From: a virus
Length of the DNA stretch: 34,854 nucleotides
Direction: 5' to 3' (one strand)
IMG/VR virus record: IMGVR_UViG_3300007542_000083
Location: 1 to 34,854 of that record
Shown: one piece after another, positions 15,384 through 25,849 of the stretch
How the letters are laid out: each line of letters opens with the position of its first letter
Numbering within the stretch: the stretch's first letter is position 1
Program-made: the position numbers and the translations under genes
The notes under the pieces: generated by a model
Databases searched by the model: none
Told to the model about the DNA's origin: nothing
Seen by the model: only the letters and a program-made list of their open reading frames with translations

Positions 15384-18300
15384 ATGGCTCAAGTAAGATT
15401 TTTAGATCAGGTTCCCGTAGGTGTATATAATGTTGATACAGCTGGAAGCGGCGGTGGAACAATTGATATTTACCAAAACGGTGCATTAGTAAGTGCTAGT
15501 GTACCCTATATTAATATAAGTGGTTCAGCCGAATTATTTACATTCCAAACCTCAGGGGTAACAGTATATGTTTCATCCTCAGGCGTTGGATTTCCTTTTT
15601 CAGGTTCAGCTGTAATTACAGGATCTTTAGTGATCTCAGGATCTGATCCTCAACCAATTATAATTCAAAATTTACCATATGATGCAACCCCATCATATGT
15701 TGTAACATATAATACAGGAACTGGAGTATTTGAATATTCTGATATGCCATCTAGTGGTACTTCAGGTTCTTCTGGTTCATCTGGAACTTCAGGTAGCTCA
15801 GGCTCATCAGGCACTTCTGGTTCTTCAGGAACTTCAGGCTCATCAGGCACTTCTGGTTCAAGCGGAACATCAGGTTCTTCAGGAACAAGTGGAAGCTCAG
15901 GCTCTTCAGGAACATCAGGTTCAAGTGGAACAAGTGGTTCATCAGGAACTAGCGGTTCTTCAGGTTCAAGTGGAACTTCGGGTAGCTCAGGTTCTTCAGG
16001 AACAAGTGGCTCATCAGGTACTAGTGGTTCATCAGGTACTAGCGGTAGCTCAGGTTCATCAGGTACAAGTGGCTCTTCAGGCTCATCAGGTACTAGCGGA
16101 AGTTCAGGCTCATCTGGCACTTCAGGCTCATCAGGCTCAAGCGGAACATCAGGTTCTTCAGGAACTTCAGGTTCTTCAGGAACTTCAGGTATAAACGGTA
16201 GTTCAGGTACTAGTGGCTCATCAGGAACCTCAGGTTCAAGTGGTTCATCAGGTACTTCAGGTTCATCAGGAACAAGTGGTTCATCAGGAACAAGCGGCTC
16301 TTCAGGCTCAAGTGGAACAAGCGGCTCTTCAGGCTCATCAGGTACAAGCGGCTCTTCAGGTAGTTCAGGTACTTCAGGTTCATCAGGCTCAAGTGGAACT
16401 AGTGGTTCTTCAGGTTCATCTGGAACATCAGGTTCATCAGGATCAAGTGGTACCTCAGGAAGTTCAGGTTCTTCAGGAACATCAGGCTCAAGCGGAACTT
16501 CAGGCAGTTCTGGTACATCAGGTATTGATGGCTCATCAGGCTCATCAGGTACAAGTGGTTCTTCAGGTACAAGCGGTTCTTCAGGTTCATCAGGAACCTC
16601 AGGTTCATCCGGTTCTTCAGGAACTAGTGGTTCTTCGGGATCAAGCGGAACCTCAGGAAGTTCAGGTTCATCTGGAACAAGTGGCTCATCTGGAACTTCA
16701 GGTTCCTCAGGTACAAGTGGCTCTTCAGGTTCAAGTGGCACTTCAGGTTCAAGTGGGTCTTCAGGAACAAGCGGCTCTTCAGGCTCAAGTGGAACAAGTG
16801 GAAGCTCAGGTACATCAGGTTCATCAGGAACTTCAGGCAGCTCTGGCACTTCAGGCATTGATGGTTCATCAGGTTCTTCAGGAACAAGTGGCTCATCAGG
16901 TACTAGCGGTAGTTCAGGTTCATCAGGTACTAGTGGTTCTTCAGGATCATCGGGCACATCAGGTATAAGTGGTATTAATGGTACTTCAGGTTCAAGTGGA
17001 ACCTCAGGCAGTTCAGGTACTTCAGGCTCATCCGGATCTAGTGGAACATCAGGTTCATCAGGTTCAAGCGGAACAAGTGGTTCAAGTGGAACATCAGGTA
17101 GCTCAGGTTCTTCAGGTACAAGCGGAAGCTCAGGTTCTTCAGGTACAAGCGGTAGCTCAGGAACTTCAGGTTCCTCTGGTTCTTCTGGTACATCTGGTTC
17201 TTCTGGTACATCTGGTTCATCAGGTACTTCAGGTTCCTCTGGAAGTAGTGGCACCTCAGGTATAAGTGGCGTTAATGGTACTAGTGGTTCTTCAGGCTCA
17301 AGTGGCACTTCTGGATCTAGTGGTTCATCAGGAACATCAGGTTCAAGCGGAACGAGTGGTTCATCTGGTTCATCCGGAACCTCAGGCTCATCAGGTACAA
17401 GCGGCTCTTCAGGCTCAAGCGGAACTTCAGGTAGTTCAGGTTCATCAGGAACAAGTGGTTCATCAGGTTCAAGTGGAACAAGTGGTTCATCTGGAACAAG
17501 TGGTTCAAGTGGATCATCAGGTACTAGTGGCTCAAGTGGTAGTAGCGGTACTTCAGGTATAAGTGGTGTTAACGGCACTAGTGGTTCATCTGGTTCATCC
17601 GGAACCTCAGGTTCAAGCGGAACTAGTGGTTCTAGTGGTACTTCAGGTAGCTCAGGCTCATCTGGAACTTCTGGCTCATCTGGCACTTCAGGCTCATCAG
17701 GTACATCTGGTTCAAGTGGCACCTCAGGAAGTTCAGGTTCATCTGGAACTTCAGGTTCATCAGGAACTAGTGGTAGTTCAGGTACTAGTGGTTCATCTGG
17801 AACAAGTGGTTCTTCAGGCTCATCAGGCACATCAGGTTCTTCTGGAAGCAGCGGAACATCAGGTATATCAGGTGTAAATGGCACATCTGGCTCAAGTGGA
17901 ACTAGTGGTTCAAGTGGAACCTCTGGTTCAAGTGGTACAAGCGGATCTTCTGGCTCATCAGGTACATCAGGTTCATCAGGCACATCTGGTTCAAGTGGTA
18001 CTTCAGGTAGTTCTGGTTCATCAGGAACTAGTGGCTCAAGTGGAACAAGTGGTTCATCTGGAACTAGTGGTTCAAGTGGCTCTTCAGGCACTTCAGGCTC
18101 TTCAGGCACTTCAGGCTCTTCAGGCTCTTCAGGTACATCAGGTTCCTCAGGTACATCAGGTTCAAGTGGTTCAAGTGGTACTTCAGGTATAAGTGGTGTT
18201 AACGGCACTAGTGGTTCATCTGGAACTAGTGGTTCAAGTGGTACATCAGGAAGTAGTGGTTCAAGCGGAACAAGTGGTTCATCTGGTACATCAGGTTCAA

Positions 18301-21300
18301 GTGGAACCTCAGGTTCATCTGGTTCAAGCGGAACAAGTGGTTCATCTGGAACATCAGGTTCTTCAGGAACAAGTGGCTCATCAGGTTCTTCAGGAACAAG
18401 TGGCTCTAGTGGTTCAAGCGGAACATCTGGTTCAAGCGGAACAAGTGGTAGCTCAGGATCATCAGGTACTTCAGGTTCATCAGGATCAAGCGGTACTTCA
18501 GGTATATCGGGAGTAAACGGAACTAGTGGTTCTTCAGGAACTTCAGGCTCATCAGGTACTAGTGGCTCATCTGGTACATCAGGTAGCTCAGGTTCTTCAG
18601 GAACAAGTGGTTCATCCGGTTCAAGTGGAACTAGTGGTTCTTCAGGTACTTCAGGTTCAAGCGGTACATCAGGTAGTTCAGGTTCTTCAGGAACAAGTGG
18701 ATCTTCTGGCTCAAGTGGAACTAGTGGGTCTAGTGGAACTAGCGGATCTAGTGGTACATCAGGTTCAAGTGGTTCAAGTGGCACTTCAGGTTCTTCTGGT
18801 TCTAGCGGTACTTCAGGTTCTAGCGGAACTAGTGGTAGCTCAGGTACTAGCGGTTCATCTGGAACATCTGGTAGTTCAGGCTCATCAGGTACAAGTGGAA
18901 GTTCAGGAACTTCCGGCTCATCAGGTTCATCAGGTACAAGCGGCTCTTCAGGCAGCTCAGGTACTTCAGGTATATCTGGCGTAAATGGTACGTCAGGCTC
19001 TTCAGGAACTAGTGGTAGTTCAGGTACTGGTGGTTCATCTGGAACAAGTGGAAGTTCAGGCTCATCTGGAACTTCAGGCTCATCAGGCTCATCAGGAACT
19101 TCAGGTTCAAGTGGAACTAGCGGATCTAGTGGTACATCAGGTTCAAGTGGTTCATCAGGCACTTCTGGTTCTTCAGGTTCTTCTGGAACATCAGGTTCAA
19201 GTGGCACCTCTGGTTCATCTGGAACATCTGGCAGTTCAGGTTCCTCAGGTACTTCAGGTAGTTCAGGTTCTTCTGGAACAAGCGGTTCAAGCGGTTCATC
19301 TGGAACATCTGGTTCTAGTGGAACAAGTGGTTCATCAGGTTCTTCAGGAACAAGTGGCTCATCAGGTTCAAGCGGAACCTCAGGTAGTTCTGGCACTTCA
19401 GGTTCTTCAGGGACATCTGGATCAAGTGGTTCATCAGGGACTAGTGGTTCAAGCGGCTCTTCAGGAACTAGTGGTTCAAGCGGAACTTCAGGCTCATCAG
19501 GAACAAGTGGAAGCTCTGGAACATCAGGTTCTAGTGGCTCATCAGGTACAAGCGGTTCTTCAGGCAGCTCTGGTACCTCAGGTATAAGTGGTGTGAATGG
19601 AACTAGTGGTTCATCAGGAACTAGTGGTAGTTCAGGTACATCAGGTTCAAGTGGTTCTTCAGGAACATCAGGAAGTTCAGGAAGCTCAGGAACAAGTGGT
19701 AGTTCAGGTACATCAGGCTCAAGCGGAACATCAGGCAGCTCAGGTTCAAGTGGAACCTCAGGTTCATCTGGTTCATCTGGAACTTCAGGCAGCTCAGGAA
19801 CAAGTGGTTCAAGCGGAACTAGTGGCTCATCAGGCTCATCTGGTACTAGTGGCTCATCTGGTTCATCAGGAACTTCAGGTTCAAGTGGAACAAGTGGTTC
19901 ATCTGGTACTTCAGGCTCATCAGGAAGTAGTGGTACTTCAGGTAGCTCAGGAAGTTCAGGTACAAGTGGCTCATCTGGTACTTCAGGTAGTTCAGGAACT
20001 TCAGGTAGCTCTGGTTCATCAGGAACTAGTGGCAGCTCAGGTTCAAGCGGAACTTCAGGTAGTTCTGGTACTTCAGGTTCAAGTGGAACCTCTGGTTCAT
20101 CAGGTACAAGCGGCTCAAGTGGTTCTTCAGGAACTTCTGGCTCATCAGGCTCATCAGGTACAAGCGGCTCAAGTGGCAGCAGTGGTACTTCAGGTATAAG
20201 TGGTGTAAATGGAACTAGTGGTTCATCAGGAACAAGCGGTAGTTCAGGTTCTTCAGGAACATCAGGTAGTTCTGGTTCTAGTGGCACATCAGGTTCTAGT
20301 GGCTCAAGTGGAACTTCAGGCTCATCTGGTACTTCTGGAGCTAGTGGGGCTTCAGGAACAAGTGGTACTTCAGGAACATCAGGTTCAAGCGGTTCAAGTG
20401 GAACAAGTGGTTCATCAGGAACTAGCGGCAGCTCAGGTTCAAGTGGAACTTCAGGTAGTTCAGGTTCTTCAGGTTCTTCAGGTTCATCTGGTTCTTCAGG
20501 TTCATCCGGTTCATCTGGTACTTCAGGAAGTTCAGGTTCATCTGGAACATCAGGCTCTTCAGGTACTAGTGGTAGCTCTGGAACCTCAGGTTCATCAGGC
20601 TCATCTGGAACCTCAGGTTCAAGTGGAACAAGTGGCTCTTCTGGAACATCAGGATCATCAGGTTCAAGCGGAACAAGTGGTTCTTCTGGTTCTTCTGGAA
20701 CTAGTGGAAGTTCAGGAACAAGCGGTTCTTCAGGTTCAAGCGGAACAAGTGGTTCTTCAGGTTCTTCCGGAACCTCTGGTTCATCAGGATCAAGTGGTAC
20801 TTCAGGTATAAGTGGTGTAAACGGAACTAGCGGTTCTTCAGGAACAAGTGGTTCAAGTGGCTCATCAGGTTCTTCAGGAACATCAGGTAGCTCAGGTTCA
20901 TCAGGTACAAGCGGCTCTTCAGGTACATCCGGCTCTTCAGGTACTTCAGGTTCTAGTGGAACATCAGGTAGCTCAGGCTCATCTGGTACTTCAGGAAGTT
21001 CAGGTCATCAGGAACTAGTGGTTCTTCGGGTACATCAGGCTCTTCAGGCTCAAGTGGTACTAGTGGCTCATCAGGTTCATCAGGAACAAGTGGTTCAAGC
21101 GGTACTTCAGGTTCTAGTGGCTCATCAGGAACATCGGGTTCATCAGGTACTAGTGGTTCAAGTGGCTCATCTGGAACTAGTGGTTCAAGCGGTTCATCAG
21201 GAACATCTGGTTCATCTGGAACATCAGGTTCTTCAGGATCTAGTGGAACAAGTGGCTCTAGTGGCTCTTCAGGAACAAGTGGTTCAAGTGGTACTTCAGG

Positions 21301-24300
21301 TTCAAGTGGTTCATCAGGTACATCGGGCTCATCAGGATCAAGCGGTACAAGCGGAAGTTCAGGAACTTCCGGCTCATCAGGTTCATCAGGTACAAGCGGC
21401 TCTTCAGGCAGCTCAGGTACTTCAGGTATAAGTGGTGTAAACGGAACATCAGGTTCTAGTGGTACATCAGGCTCAAGTGGTTCAAGCGGTACTAGTGGCT
21501 CAAGTGGTAGCTCTGGTACTTCTGGGTCAAGTGGCTCAAGCGGAACAAGCGGTTCAAGTGGAACATCAGGCTCTTCAGGAACAAGCGGTTCTTCAGGCAG
21601 TTCAGGAACTTCTGGTTCTTCTGGAAGTAGTGGTACTTCCGGTTCATCAGGAACATCTGGTTCATCAGGTTCATCAGGAACAAGCGGCTCATCAGGTACC
21701 AGTGGCTCAAGTGGAAGCTCAGGTTCAAGTGGAAGTTCAGGCACTTCAGGTTCTTCAGGTTCTAGCGGAACATCAGGATCAAGCGGTTCTTCAGGAACAA
21801 GCGGTTCTTCAGGAAGTTCAGGAACATCAGGAAGCTCAGGCACATCAGGTTCAAGTGGAACAAGCGGTTCATCTGGAACTAGCGGAAGTTCAGGTTCAAG
21901 TGGAACATCAGGTTCTTCAGGCTCAAGCGGAACAAGCGGTAGTTCAGGTTCATCAGGAACAAGCGGTTCTTCAGGTACTAGTGGTAGCTCTGGAACTTCA
22001 GGTTCTAGTGGCTCATCAGGAACTTCAGGTTCATCAGGATCAAGTGGTACCTCAGGTATAAGTGGTGTAAACGGAACTAGCGGTTCTTCAGGTACTAGTG
22101 GTAGTTCTGGAACTTCAGGTTCAAGTGGAACAAGCGGTTCAAGTGGTTCTTCTGGTACTTCAGGTAGTTCTGGTTCTTCAGGAACTAGTGGCTCATCAGG
22201 AACATCAGGTTCATCAGGAAGTTCAGGAACAAGTGGTTCAAGCGGAACAAGTGGTTCAAGTGGTTCATCTGGTACTTCTGGTTCTAGCGGTTCATCAGGA
22301 ACATCAGGTTCTTCTGGTTCTTCAGGAACATCAGGAAGTTCAGGTTCAAGCGGAACAAGTGGTTCTAGCGGAACATCAGGAAGTTCTGGAACATCAGGAT
22401 CTAGTGGTTCTTCAGGAACATCTGGTTCTTCAGGTTCTTCAGGAACATCAGGTAGTTCTGGTACTAGTGGTTCATCAGGAACTAGTGGTAGTTCAGGTAC
22501 TTCAGGATCATCTGGTTCGTCTGGTACTTCAGGAAGCTCAGGTTCTTCAGGTACATCAGGTTCAAGCGGAACTTCAGGTTCTAGTGGATCAAGTGGTACA
22601 TCAGGTAGCTCAGGATCAAGCGGTACTTCAGGTTCATCAGGTACTTCAGGTTCAAGTGGAACTAGCGGTTCATCTGGTTCTTCAGGAACATCAGGTATAT
22701 CAGGTGTTAATGGAACAAGTGGTTCAAGCGGAACTTCTGGTTCAAGCGGCACTTCAGGTTCTTCAGGAACTAGTGGCTCAAGTGGTTCATCTGGAACTTC
22801 AGGCTCATCTGGCTCAAGTGGAACAAGCGGTTCTTCAGGCACATCCGGCTCATCTGGCACTTCAGGTTCATCAGGTAGCTCAGGTACTTCTGGTTCATCT
22901 GGAAGCAGTGGCACTTCAGGTTCTTCAGGAACATCAGGTTCAAGTGGCTCATCTGGAACATCAGGTTCAAGCGGTTCAAGTGGAACAAGTGGTTCATCTG
23001 GTACTTCTGGTTCTTCTGGAAGTAGTGGCACTTCAGGTTCTTCAGGAACATCAGGTAGTTCAGGTTCTTCTGGTACTTCTGGATCATCTGGTTCATCAGG
23101 AACTAGCGGTTCAAGTGGTACTTCAGGTTCAAGTGGAACTTCAGGAAGTTCAGGTACTTCAGGTTCATCAGGTTCTAGTGGAACATCAGGATCAAGCGGT
23201 TCATCAGGAACATCTGGTTCATCTGGAACATCAGGTTCTAGCGGAACATCAGGTTCTTCAGGATCTTCTGGAACAAGCGGATCTTCAGGTTCATCTGGAA
23301 CATCTGGTTCATCTGGTACTTCAGGGTCTTCAGGATCAAGTGGAACAAGTGGTAGCTCAGGCTCATCAGGAACTAGCGGTTCATCAGGAACTAGCGGTTC
23401 ATCAGGAACAAGTGGAAGCTCTGGAACATCAGGTTCTAGTGGCTCATCAGGTACAAGTGGCTCAAGTGGTAGCTCTGGTACCTCAGGTATAAGTGGTGTA
23501 AATGGAACATCAGGTAGCTCTGGAACTTCAGGTTCTAGTGGAACTAGCGGTTCAAGTGGTACTTCAGGATCTTCAGGTTCTTCTGGAACAAGTGGATCAA
23601 GTGGTTCATCCGGAACAAGTGGTAGTTCAGGAACAAGTGGTTCAAGCGGAACTAGTGGTTCATCAGGCTCATCTGGAACAAGCGGTTCTTCAGGTTCCTC
23701 AGGCACATCAGGTAGTTCAGGTACTTCAGGTTCATCTGGTACAAGCGGTTCATCTGGATCTTCTGGAACAAGCGGTTCTTCAGGTTCATCAGGTACTTCT
23801 GGATCTTCTGGAACATCAGGTTCAAGCGGAACTTCAGGATCAAGCGGCTCAAGTGGAACAAGCGGAAGCTCAGGATCAAGTGGAACCTCTGGTTCAAGCG
23901 GAACAAGTGGTTCAAGCGGAACAAGTGGCTCTTCAGGAACATCAGGATCAAGTGGTTCATCAGGAACATCAGGTTCATCCGGATCAAGCGGAACAAGTGG
24001 TTCTAGTGGAACATCAGGATCAAGTGGAACATCAGGTAGTTCAGGTTCTTCAGGAACAAGCGGATCAAGTGGCTCTTCAGGAACTTCAGGATCAAGTGGA
24101 ACAAGTGGAAGTTCAGGCACATCAGGATCTAGTGGTTCTTCTGGAACAAGCGGTTCATCTGGTTCTTCAGGAACAAGTGGAAGCTCTGGAACTTCAGGTT
24201 CAAGTGGATCTTCTGGAACATCAGGTTCAAGCGGAACAAGCGGTTCAAGCGGAACTTCAGGTTCAAGTGGATCTTCAGGAACATCAGGTATAAGTGGTGT

Positions 24301-25837
24301 TAATGGAACAAGCGGTTCTTCAGGTACTAGTGGTAGCTCTGGAACATCAGGTTCTAGTGGAACAAGCGGTTCAAGTGGTTCAAGCGGAACTTCAGGTAGT
24401 TCAGGAAGTTCAGGAACAAGTGGCAGTTCAGGAACTTCAGGTTCTTCAGGAACATCAGGTTCAAGCGGTTCAAGTGGAACAAGTGGTTCAAGTGGTTCAT
24501 CTGGAACTTCTGGTTCTAGTGGTTCATCAGGAACAAGCGGTTCTTCAGGAACATCAGGTTCAAGCGGCTCATCAGGAACTAGCGGAAGTTCAGGCTCAAG
24601 CGGAACAAGCGGTTCTTCAGGAACATCTGGTTCATCTGGCTCAAGCGGCACTTCAGGTAGTTCAGGTTCATCTGGTACTTCTGGTTCTTCAGGAACAAGT
24701 GGTTCATCAGGAACAAGCGGTTCTTCAGGTTCAAGTGGAACATCAGGATCTTCAGGTTCATCAGGAACATCTGGTTCTAGTGGTACAAGTGGATCAAGCG
24801 GTACTTCAGGTTCATCTGGAAGCAGCGGTACTTCAGGTAGTTCTGGTTCTTCAGGAACCAGTGGCTCATCTGGTACTTCAGGCAGCTCAGGTACTTCAGG
24901 TAGCAGTGGTTCATCAGGAACAAGTGGTAGCTCAGGCTCATCTGGAACTTCAGGAAGTTCAGGTACTTCTGGATCATCTGGAACATCAGGTTCATCCGGA
25001 ACTTCAGGCTCATCAGGTTCTTCAGGCACTTCAGGTTCATCAGGTTCTAGTGGTACTTCAGGCTCAAGCGGTTCATCAGGAACATCAGGTATAAGCGGAG
25101 TAAATGGAACATCAGGTTCTAGTGGTACTTCAGGTTCAAGCGGAAGCTCAGGTACTTCAGGATCAAGTGGTTCTTCAGGAACATCAGGTTCATCTGGCAC
25201 TTCAGGTTCTTCAGGAACAAGCGGTACTTCAGTATCAGTAAGTGGTACTAATAATACAATTGTTAAGTTTACAAGTGCTACAACAATTGGTAACTCTACT
25301 ATTACAGATGATGGAACTACTATTGATTTTGGTGTTCCAACAATGGATGTAGCAAGCGGTAACCTAAATATGGGTGGTGCTAACATCGACACTGGTGGAG
25401 GTAATATTGATATCACTGGAGGCGGAGGTATGAACTTTAACGCTGGTACTATAACAGGTACAGCAGGTTCAGTGATTAACGTAGATACCTTAAATGGTGT
25501 AACTAAAAACTTTGATATAACACACCCAACAAAAGGCGAACCTCATAGATTAAGATACTCAGTATTAGAAGGTCCAGAAATTGGTGTATATGTTAGAGGT
25601 AGATTAACTAATAATAACATAATTGAATTACCATACTACTGGGTTGATTTGGTACATGAAGATTCTATAACAGTAACTTTAACTTCAATAGGTAGTTACC
25701 AAAACTTATATGTAATATCTACAAGTCCAAAAATAATAACAATAGGAAGTGAAAACGGAAATATAGATTGTTACTATGTAGTATACGGAGAACGTAAAGA
25801 CGTAGACAAACTAACAATTGAATATACTAAAAAATGA
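15384..25837 (+). CDS. Giant Gly-Ser-Ser/Gly-Thr-Ser triplet fibre protein, interrupted by a 1-nt deletion
   Basis: As written, the frame from 15384 leaves the repeat at about 21005 and stops at 21431 (2015 residues). Adding one base there restores a single 3484-residue product ending at 25837. Parts: N-terminal domain of 124 residues with VITGSLVISGS; 1053 triplets of Gly-(Ser/Thr)-Ser (residues 125-3283) with 19 Ile-containing markers; and a 201-residue C-terminal part. The C-terminal part has a Gly/Asn-rich beta region (DTGGGNIDITGGGGMNF) and then a block HPTKGEPHRLRYSVLEGPEIGVYVRG (split by me) through LPYYWVDLVHEDSITVTLTSIG to ERKDVDKL. I associate that block with fibre proteins of cyanophages and other marine myoviruses. 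Glycine at every third residue fits a collagen-like or polyglycine-II helix. Most likely an extremely long tail fibre. The preceding gene is gp15-like and the next is another fibre. Confidence 0.8.
15756..25231 (+). repeat. 9-nt-period coding repeat, 1053 Gly-X-Ser triplets
   Basis: The whole 9476 nt (9477 with the missing base) is built of 9-nt units encoding GSS or GTS. GTS units are separated by one or two GSS units almost without exception. Serine uses all six codons (TCG rare) and Gly and Thr mostly three each, so protein identity is high while DNA identity between neighbouring units is not. Ile markers interrupt at 16191, 16524, 16857, 16965, 17262, 17559, 17865, 18189, 18504, 18972, 19584, 20196, 20808, 21428, 22058, 22697, 23489, 24290 and 25091 (first base of the Ile codon). 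Confidence 0.95.
21000..21011 (+). other. Single-base deletion (frameshift) in the giant fibre gene
   Basis: At 21003-21010 the pattern Gly-Ser-Ser reads GGT CA TCA; a T is missing between 21005 and 21006. Codon phase changes from position modulo 3 = 0 to 2 and stays so to the stop at 25837. The marker interval 20808-21428 is 620, while every other interval is a multiple of 9. No slippery heptamer is seen. A sequencing or assembly error is most likely; a real mutation is possible. Confidence 0.9.
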
Positions 25838-25847
25838 TATTTATAAC
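25837..25847 (+). promoter_or_regulatory. Intergenic ATATTTATAAC motif, copy 8
   Basis: ATATTTATAAC begins on the last base of the giant fibre stop codon (TGA, 25835-25837) and ends 2 nt before the ATG at 25850, the same tight spacing as the copy at 3554. Confidence 0.4.
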
Positions 25848-25849
25848 AA

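Noticed and set aside
15665-20287. A 1540-codon open frame on the minus strand encoding Val-Pro-Glu-Glu-Pro type repeats
   Set aside because: It is the antisense of the Gly-Ser/Thr-Ser repeat; codons such as TCA, GGT and ACT give stop-free Pro/Glu/Val/Asp codons in that frame. It has no start context and no non-repeat domain.
21000-21020. Programmed ribosomal frameshift
   Set aside because: No slippery heptamer or following structure is evident, and the break fits exactly one lost base in a repeat unit.
17266-24293. Series of 98-266-codon plus-strand frames rich in Val-Gln-His-Leu between the markers
   Set aside because: These are +1-frame shadows that start at ATG and stop at TAA created by successive Ile-Ser-Gly-Val-Asn markers.
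15756-25231. Possible CRISPR array
   Set aside because: The period is 9 nt, continuous with coding phase, with no repeat-spacer structure and no Cas genes.
20953-25416. A 1487-codon minus-strand open frame of the same kind
   Set aside because: Same antisense artefact; its composition changes abruptly near 21005, exactly at the sense-strand frameshift.
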